Assembly: GCF_009377345.1 (NCBI RefSeq)
Contig: NZ_WBSL01000001.1
Location: 991,001 to 1,055,000 of the forward strand
Reading direction: 5' to 3'
DNA: 64,000 nt
DNA from: Deinococcus terrestris
Lineage (GTDB): Bacteria > Deinococcota > Deinococci > Deinococcales > Deinococcaceae
This document shows, piece by piece, positions 58,475 through 64,000 of the stretch (positions are counted from its first letter, which is position 1; every line of letters begins with the position of its first letter). Below the pieces are notes generated by a model, which saw nothing but the letters and a program-made list of their open reading frames with translations, did no database searches and was not told the DNA's origin. The position numbers and the translations under genes are program-made.

Positions 58475-58921
58475 TCAAGGCTGGGCGGTGTCCAGCACCA
58501 GCGTGACCGGGCCGTCGTTGGTCAGGTCGAGGCTCATGTGTGCCCCGAAGACCCCCTCCCCCACCGGCAGGCCACAGGCCCGCAGCGCCGCATTGAACTC
58601 GGCGTACAGGGCGCGGGCCTGTTCGGGCGGCGCGGCGCTGGAGAACCCCGGCCGGTTGCCCCGCCGCGTGTCCGCGAACAGGGTGAACTGACTGACGCTC
58701 AGGACCCCGCCGCCGATGTCCTGCACACTGAGGTTCATCTTCCCCGCCCCGTCCGCGAACAGACGCAGCCGGGCGATCTTGGCGGCGAGGACCTGCGCGG
58801 TCTCGGGGGTGTCTTCCGGCGCGACGCCCAGCAGCACGAGGAGGCCCGGCCCCGTCTCGCCCGTGACTCGCCCCTCCACCGTACAGGTCGCGCGGGTCAC
58901 GCGCTGCAACACGGCCCGCAC
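58475..58921 (-). CDS. dtd: D-aminoacyl-tRNA deacylase
   Basis: A 148-residue enzyme that hydrolyses D-aminoacyl- and glycyl-mischarged tRNAs. AVLQRVTRATCTVEGRVTGETGPGLLVLLGV opens it, SVSQFTLFADTRRGNRPGFSSAAPPEQA is the Dtd signature, and DLTNDGPVTLVLDT holds the GPxT cross-subunit motif. GTG 58921 is the start, preceded by AGGGGG. The -10 box TAGGGT lies 14 nt upstream, next to the stop of the DUF1844 gene. Confidence 0.95.
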   Translation of the reverse strand: MRAVLQRVTRATCTVEGRVTGETGPGLLVLLGVAPEDTPETAQVLAAKIARLRLFADGAGKMNLSVQDIGGGVLSVSQFTLFADTRRGNRPGFSSAAPPEQARALYAEFNAALRACGLPVGEGVFGAHMSLDLTNDGPVTLVLDTAQP

Positions 58922-58938
58922 GCTAGTTGCCCCCTACC

Positions 58939-59196
58939 CTAGTTACCCAGCCGCGCCCGCAGGCTGCCGATGGCGTCCGTGAGCAGCTCGGCCTCCGTGA
59001 AGTCGAGGTTGCCGCGCGTCTTCTCGGCCAGCATGGTGAGCAGCCGCAGGGAACGCTCGGCGGTCTGGCGAGCACGGTCCTCGGTCAAGAGGCCGTCGCG
59101 GGCGGCGCTGGCGGTCGCGGCGTTCAGGTCGCCGAGCGCGGCTTCAGCGGTCGCCTGAAGGGTGCTCACGAGTCCGACGAATTCGGGGTTGGGCAT
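58939..59196 (-). CDS. DUF1844 family small protein
   Basis: An 85-residue all-helical protein. FVGLVSTLQATAEAALGDL and the conserved TRGNLDFTEAELLTDAIGSLR match the DUF1844 consensus (K.rgNLd..Ea.ll...L..LR). No function is established. TAGACT (59204-59209) lies 7 nt before ATG 59196. Confidence 0.85.
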   Translation of the reverse strand: MPNPEFVGLVSTLQATAEAALGDLNAATASAARDGLLTEDRARQTAERSLRLLTMLAEKTRGNLDFTEAELLTDAIGSLRARLGN

Positions 59197-59235
59197 GGGG
59201 GGCAGTCTACAAAGAGGGCTGCCCGGCGGGAGGGG

Positions 59236-59628
59236 TCAGCCCTGCGCCGGAGTACCCGCCGGGGCCGCGCCCAACTTGGGGCGGTGGCTGCGGGCCTCGC
59301 GCCGGGTCTTGGGGTCTAGCCCGACGAGCAGGAAGAAGTTCTCCAGCGCATTCTCGCGGCCCTTGATCTCGGCGTGCTCCTGCTCGGGCGTGCCCGTCAC
59401 GAAGGGCAGAGCGCGGTAGAGGGAGAGCGCGTAGTCGATGACCTCGTCGCTGGCGTGCCCCTCGGCGTACTGCCCGAGTTCAACGTACACCGCCCGGCGG
59501 CTCTCGGCGTGCTGCAAAAAGGCGTCCGGATGCGGGGTTTCCGGCGCCCGCAGCATGTCCTGCCGGGCGATGCGGCGGTAGTGCTTGAGCCCCTGCAAGA
59601 GCTGTTCGGTCGTCATGGGTTCCTTCAT
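59236..59628 (-). CDS. Conserved hypothetical 130-residue helical protein
   Basis: A soluble, helix-rich protein: MTTEQLLQGLKHYRRIARQDML, AFLQHAESRRAVYVELGQYAEGH, VIDYALSLYRALPFVTG and EIKGRENALENFFLLVGLDPKTRREAR. I recognise no family beyond a general tetrapeptide-repeat-like feel. The start is ATG 59628 with GGAGG 4 nt upstream; ATG 59616 with AAGGA is equally placed. A TATACT box at 59671-59676 gives a leader of about 40 nt. Confidence 0.65.
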   Translation of the reverse strand: MKEPMTTEQLLQGLKHYRRIARQDMLRAPETPHPDAFLQHAESRRAVYVELGQYAEGHASDEVIDYALSLYRALPFVTGTPEQEHAEIKGRENALENFFLLVGLDPKTRREARSHRPKLGAAPAGTPAQG

Positions 59629-59706
59629 CGGTCCTCCAGCCGGAGCGGCCCCCGGCCCACTGTGGGCTGAAGTATAGGCTTCCCCGGCCACCGGAACTGC
59701 CTCCAT

Positions 59707-59981
59707 GAGGACCCAGCTTCACCCCAGGTAGGCCAACCGCATGGGTGAGAAACATGAGATTTGTACTTCGACCAAGACAGGAGGAAAACCTCGTTCCTAC
59801 CGCAATAACTTCGGCGTTTAAAGAAATGAGTCAGAATCTGAGAAGCTTGAATCTGATCGGTGTTTTTTCCTCATTCCATCGGGATCGTGACCGTATAGAG
59901 GCCGCATAGGCGCATAAAAAACCCGGTTTCGCCCGAGGATTAAGGAAAAAAGAATAAAGGGCCGCTAAACTCACCAGGTCG
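59707..59981. other. AT-enriched intergenic region upstream of the NlpC/P60 gene
   Basis: 275 nt, clearly richer in A and T than the rest of the window (e.g. 59750-59965), with A- and T-tracts. It holds the -10 box TAAACT (59966-59971) of the downstream gene. No ORF of convincing composition is seen; a 71-codon minus ORF (59831-60046) overlaps the next gene's start and is not called. Confidence 0.5.
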
Positions 59982-60602
59982 ATGAAAGCGCTCCGAACCC
60001 TCCTGATCGCCGCTGCCCTGGGCAGTGCGCCCGCCCTCGCCGCCACCTACACTGTCAAGGCCGGGGACACGCTCTCCAAGATCGCCAGCGTGTACCGGAT
60101 GGAACCCGCGCAGATCATGCGGCTCAACGGCCTGCGGTCCACGACCATCGAGATCGGGCAGAAGCTGAACCTCGGCAATGTGGCCGCGCCCGCGACCACC
60201 GCCCGCACGGCGGCTCCGGCGGCGCCCCGTGGCGGCGCGTACGTGCGCTCCACGGCCTCGCGCTTCCTGGGCATCCGCTACGCGCTGGGCGGCACGGGGG
60301 GCCGGGGCATCGACTGCTCGGGCTACACCTCGCTGGTGTTCAAGCAGCTCGGCATCACCCTGCCGCGCACGGCGGCGGCGCAGTGGCGCACCGGCTACGC
60401 GGTGAGCAGCCGCAACCTGATGCCCGGCGACCTCGTGTTTTTCAACACCACTGGCCGCGTCGCCAGCCACGTGGGGATCTACGTCGGGGACGGCCTGATG
60501 GCGAACGCCAACAGCTACCAGGGCCGCACCGTGATCGAGCCCCTCTTCGGCAACCCCTACTGGGCGCAGCGCTACATCGGCGCCCGCCGCGTCCTGAGCT
60601 GA
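59982..60602 (+). CDS. LysM-NlpC/P60 cell-wall peptidase
   Basis: A 206-residue exported protein. A signal peptide (about 1-20) is followed by one LysM domain ([29 protein letters not shown]), a short linker and an NlpC/P60 domain. That domain has the Cys nucleophile in [15 protein letters not shown], the His in [10 protein letters not shown] and a third polar residue in ANANSYQG. It should cleave D-Glu-DAP type bonds in peptidoglycan. It shares the single-LysM layout with the M23 protein at 57.3 kb, suggesting paired wall-remodelling enzymes. TAAACT lies 10 nt before ATG 59982. Confidence 0.92.
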   Translation: MKALRTLLIAAALGSAPALAATYTVKAGDTLSKIASVYRMEPAQIMRLNGLRSTTIEIGQKLNLGNVAAPATTARTAAPAAPRGGAYVRSTASRFLGIRYALGGTGGRGIDCSGYTSLVFKQLGITLPRTAAAQWRTGYAVSSRNLMPGDLVFFNTTGRVASHVGIYVGDGLMANANSYQGRTVIEPLFGNPYWAQRYIGARRVLS

Positions 60603-60690
60603 CCCTCCCCGCCCCTTTCATCGACCGAGTGCCCCCGCCCGCGTGGTGGGGGCGCTGCGTTTTGGGGGCCGTTCGCGCTCAGCAGGCCGC

Positions 60691-60717
60691 AAAAAGGCCC
60701 CAGCAGGAGCTGGAGCC
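60691..60717 (-). terminator. Intrinsic terminator after the LolA-like gene
   Basis: On the minus strand GGCTCCAGC and GCTGGGGCC form a stem with 4-nt loop, followed by TTTTT. It lies in the 139-nt gap between convergent genes; a second GC hairpin near 60629-60650 may serve the NlpC gene. Confidence 0.75.
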
Positions 60718-60741
60718 TGAAGGAGGTGCGGAGGCCCTTGC

Positions 60742-61395
<654 letters not shown>

Positions 61396-61479
61396 GTGCA
61401 GAGTCTTTCATCCCCACCCATGAGAAGGCGGGGCACAGCCTGACCGGGCATTCACGCCGCCCAGAGACGGTGGGAACGG

Positions 61480-62448
61480 CTACTCGCCGCTGTCCTCGTC
61501 GCCTCCCAACGGGAAGCGGTAGGTTGCCCGGACACCGAAACCCCCGCTGCCGCCCCGCACGTCGGTGGTCAGGGTGCCGGGACCGAGGGGCACTTCCACT
61601 TCCGCCCCAGCCCGCAGCCCGGCGGCGGCGCGGCGCCACGGTTCATAGGCGAGGTAGAGGCGGGTGGCACTCTCCTCCCCCAGCAGGCCGGGCACCTCCA
61701 AGCTCCCCACCGCTCCCCAGCTCCCCGGCCCGGCGAGGGCGTCCAGCGAGGCGGTGAGGCCCGACTCGGCCGTGTAGGTCGCCCCGCCCGTGACCCCAAG
61801 CACGTCCGCGCCCGCCCGTGCGCCCAACCGCAGGGTGACGCTGCCCGTGCGCTCGGTGAGGGGTTCGGCGTCGGGGTCGTCGCCCTCCTCCGGCGGGAGG
61901 GTGCGGGTGAGGTCGCGCCGCCACTCGGCCCCCAGCAGGGCGTGGGGCTGCACCCCGAACTCGCCCCCGGCGACGGCGACGAGGGTGCGGCTGACCCGGT
62001 AGCGGGCCGTCACGTCGGCCGCCCAGCCCCGCGTCCGCAGGTCGGTGGGCGTCAGAGCCCACGCGGCGAGAGGGTCGATGTCGGTCGCGGCGGCGGTGAA
62101 AAAGCTCCCGCCCACGTTCAGGGCCACCGGCCCCAGCGTGCCGCTCGCGCGGGTGTCCAGCCGCACGCCGCCCCGGTAGGTCACGGCAGCGCCGCCCGTC
62201 AGCGAGACGGCCCCGGCGGGGGGCAGGCTCAGCCCGCCCGACACCCGCGCCTCCAGCGCCCGCGTGCTCGCCGCCGCGTCCAGCCGCACCCGGCCGAGGT
62301 CCACGTCCGTGATGCCCACGCGGGGCAGCAGACCCCCCGGCGCCGCGTAAGACACACCGAATTCCAGTTCCGCCGCGTCCGCCACGCCCCCCAGCAGGGC
62401 ACCGACCATCAGCGCCCGCCGCACCGCCTCCCAGCCCTGGCCTGTCAT
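61480..62448 (-). CDS. Probable outer-membrane beta-barrel protein
   Basis: A 322-residue exported protein with a signal peptide (about 1-26). Amphipathic strands follow ([100 protein letters not shown]), ending in [16 protein letters not shown]. The C-terminal aromatic is followed by an acidic tail. The role is unknown. TACCCT (62455-62460) lies 6 nt before ATG 62448. Confidence 0.7.
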   Translation of the reverse strand: MTGQGWEAVRRALMVGALLGGVADAAELEFGVSYAAPGGLLPRVGITDVDLGRVRLDAAASTRALEARVSGGLSLPPAGAVSLTGGAAVTYRGGVRLDTRASGTLGPVALNVGGSFFTAAATDIDPLAAWALTPTDLRTRGWAADVTARYRVSRTLVAVAGGEFGVQPHALLGAEWRRDLTRTLPPEEGDDPDAEPLTERTGSVTLRLGARAGADVLGVTGGATYTAESGLTASLDALAGPGSWGAVGSLEVPGLLGEESATRLYLAYEPWRRAAAGLRAGAEVEVPLGPGTLTTDVRGGSGGFGVRATYRFPLGGDEDSGE

Positions 62449-62504
62449 GGGGGCAGGGTACTCCGGTCAGGCAAGGCGCAGGCGGTCGGGATAGCGTGGG
62501 GGGC

Positions 62505-63014
62505 GTGAAGCGGCTCTCTTCCCTCCTCGCCGCGCCCCTGCTGGCGCTGTCCGTGTCCGGCTGTGCGCCGCTGGCCTCGCTGCCGTCGGTGGTGCAGGTG
62601 CCCACCTTCGAGCTTCAGAGCGTGCGCCTCACCGGGCTGAGCCTGCCGGGGGGCGGCAATCCGGCGGTCGCCTCGGTCACGGTGGGGTTGCGAGTGGGCA
62701 ATCCTAATCCGCTGCCGGTGCGCCTCGCGCGGGTGGACGCCCGGCTCGTCATTGACGGGGAGGACGTGGGGGCCGTCACCCTGCCCGGCGTGAACCTCCC
62801 GGCGCGGGGCGAGGGGCCGCTGGTGGCCGAGGTGCGGCTGCCCGTCACCCTGACGACCGCCGGGGCCTTCCTGCGGGTGGCGCGGGGGCAGGAGGTGGCC
62901 TTCCGGGTGGACGGCAGCTTTACCGCCGACTTCGGGCGGCTGGGGCAGCCCACCTTCGGGCCATTCACGCTGGCGCAGGGGGTGTGGCAGCAACCGGCGA
63001 TTCTGCCGTTTTGA
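62505..63014 (+). CDS. LEA14-like lipoprotein
   Basis: A 169-residue exported protein. Signal and lipobox LSVSGC end at about residue 22. The mature part is an immunoglobulin-like beta-sandwich of the LEA type 2 (LEA14/water-stress) family: [51 protein letters not shown]. The NPNPLPV element is diagnostic. Plant and archaeal relatives are tied to desiccation tolerance; a stress role in Deinococcus is plausible but unproven. GTG 62505 is chosen because TAGCGT (62492-62497) is 7 nt upstream. Confidence 0.85.
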   Translation: MKRLSSLLAAPLLALSVSGCAPLASLPSVVQVPTFELQSVRLTGLSLPGGGNPAVASVTVGLRVGNPNPLPVRLARVDARLVIDGEDVGAVTLPGVNLPARGEGPLVAEVRLPVTLTTAGAFLRVARGQEVAFRVDGSFTADFGRLGQPTFGPFTLAQGVWQQPAILPF

Positions 63015-63033
63015 GGGCTGCTACCTTGCCACT

Positions 63034-64000
63034 GTGACCGTGCCCTCCGACCCCTCCCCCACTCCCGACCCCCAGCGGGTTTGGGCCTACCGCCCGGCCT
63101 CTCCCTTGCTCGGCAACCCGGACGGGCCGCTGGCGGGGCTGACCTTCAGCGTTAAGGACCTGTTTGGTGTCCCCGGCTGGCCGCTGGCGGCGAGCACGCG
63201 GGCGCCCGTGCCAGAGGTCGCGGAGAGCGTGCTGGTGCGGCGACTGCTGGACCTGGGCGCGTCGGCGGTGGGCAAGACCCACCTGCACGAGGTCGCGCTG
63301 GGCATCACGGGGATGAATGGCTTTGGAGGCACCGAGCATCCCTTCATGCCGGGGCACGCTCCGGGCGGCAGCAGCAGCGGGGCGGCCGCGAGCGTGGCGC
63401 TGGGGCAGGTGAACTTCGCGCTGGGGACGGACACGGGCGGCTCCATCCGGGTTCCGGCGGCGTGGTGCGGGGTGGTGGGCTACAAGCCGACGAAGGGGCA
63501 TCCGGCCTGGAGCACCGACGGCGTGCTGCCCCTCTCGCCCACCTGCGACCACGCGGGGCCGCTCGCCCGCGACGTGGGAGCGGTGGTGCGCGTTCACGAG
63601 GCCCTGACGGGGACGGCAGTCCCGGCGCGAGACTGGGCCGGGGTGCGGGTAGGCCTGTGGCTGCCCCAGGGGTGGGTCACGAACGAGGTGCAGGCAGCGG
63701 TGGAAGCGTTCGCCTCTGAACTGGAGGCGCGGGGGGCCATCCTCCCGTCGGTGAACTTGCCCGAGATGCTGGACGCCTACACGCCCATCGTGCTGAGCGA
63801 GGCGGCGCAGGTGCACCGGGAGGCGTTGCGGCTTCCCGAGCCGGGCTTCCTGCCCTTCACCCTGGCTTCGCTGCGGCAGGGGGAGGCCCTCAGCGCGGAG
63901 GAGGTCACCGCTGCCCACGCTCGCCGGGAGGTGTACCGGGCCGAGGTGGACGCCTTGTTGGAGACATGCGACGTGCTTCTCGCGCCCGCCGTTCCTACGC
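63034..64000 (+). CDS. Amidase-signature family enzyme (3' end outside window)
   Basis: The first 322 codons of an amidase, hydrolysing a C-N amide bond with a Ser-cisSer-Lys triad. The catalytic lysine is K41 in FSVKDLFG, the cis-serine lies in [10 protein letters not shown] (S113-S115), and the nucleophile serine is S137 in [36 protein letters not shown] is textbook. The substrate (simple amide, allophanate, aminoacyl or 6-aminohexanoate type) cannot be set. GTG 63034 is the start because TACCTT (63022-63027) lies 6 nt upstream; it is 19 nt after the LEA14 gene. No stop occurs before the window ends. Confidence 0.9.
   Translation, partial: MTVPSDPSPTPDPQRVWAYRPASPLLGNPDGPLAGLTFSVKDLFGVPGWPLAASTRAPVPEVAESVLVRRLLDLGASAVGKTHLHEVALGITGMNGFGGTEHPFMPGHAPGGSSSGAAASVALGQVNFALGTDTGGSIRVPAAWCGVVGYKPTKGHPAWSTDGVLPLSPTCDHAGPLARDVGAVVRVHEALTGTAVPARDWAGVRVGLWLPQGWVTNEVQAAVEAFASELEARGAILPSVNLPEMLDAYTPIVLSEAAQVHREALRLPEPGFLPFTLASLRQGEALSAEEVTAAHARREVYRAEVDALLETCDVLLAPAVPT

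Noticed and set aside
59707..59981. Cyclic-di-AMP (ydaO) riboswitch before a cell-wall hydrolase gene
   Set aside because: Such genes often carry it, but the conserved core elements of that riboswitch are not readable in this stretch.
59831..60046. 71-codon minus-strand ORF in the AT-rich gap
   Set aside because: It overlaps the signal peptide codons of the NlpC/P60 gene, has a Ser/Arg/Phe mix unlike neighbouring proteins and no promoter box at its start.

Overview
The window is GC-rich (visibly near 70 percent), densely packed bacterial chromosome, most likely from the genus Deinococcus. Supporting marks are: tandem unequal glutamate dehydrogenases of the Thermus/Deinococcus type; small DUF1844 and VF530 proteins; lipoprotein-rich exported families; and promoters in which a TANNNT -10 box sits 5 to 9 nt before the start codon. 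The last pattern is that of leaderless mRNAs known from Deinococcus deserti, and it occurs at about 33 genes here. I used it to correct many start codons, about ten of them GTG. No phage, transposase, CRISPR array or rRNA was seen, so this is core chromosome with a few lineage-specific islands.

Layout. 1-5.6 kb: end of a polyprenyl synthetase, gdhA-gdhB, a conserved dehydrogenase-like protein and a stress protein. 5.6-13 kb: carboxyltransferase, CAP-domain lipoprotein, tRNA-Glu(CUC), HD protein, thioredoxin reductase, tRNA-Gln(CUG) and ribosomal protein S1. 13-26 kb: oxidoreductase, the comEA-comEC DNA-uptake pair, exporter, RNA methyltransferase, Trk/Ktr potassium uptake, trpC, hpt, small proteins, MFS transporter and a flavin/PLP-fold stress protein. 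27-30.6 kb: sdhCDAB. 30.7-33 kb: lipoprotein, dual-specificity-type phosphatase and hemB. 32.8-37.1 kb: a five-gene overlapping operon led by a 961-residue P-loop/helical-repeat ATPase. This is the best candidate for an undescribed system. 37-45 kb: TPR protein, lipid kinase, wecB/wecA, upp, kinase-like protein, degenerate GAF-HD protein and Cys-cluster protein. 45.3-48.3 kb: two secreted phospholipase A2-like lipoproteins and etfBA. 48.5-64 kb: outer-membrane barrels, two OmpH/Skp proteins, CBS-ACT protein, class V aminotransferase, serA, aat, dtd, LysM-M23 and LysM-NlpC cell-wall hydrolases, LolA-like protein, LEA14-like lipoprotein and a partial amidase.

How the genes work together. Electron input to the quinone pool is represented by sdhCDAB and etfAB, with the partial polyprenyl synthetase a candidate for the menaquinone tail. 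Nitrogen and amino-acid metabolism is represented by gdhAB, serA with a nearby aminotransferase, and trpC. Envelope functions dominate the last 20 kb. Several genes form translationally coupled pairs (comEA/comEC, sdhC/sdhD, etfB/etfA, hemB/phosphatase). All functional calls are from reading protein motifs without database searches, and promoters and terminators are pattern-based.
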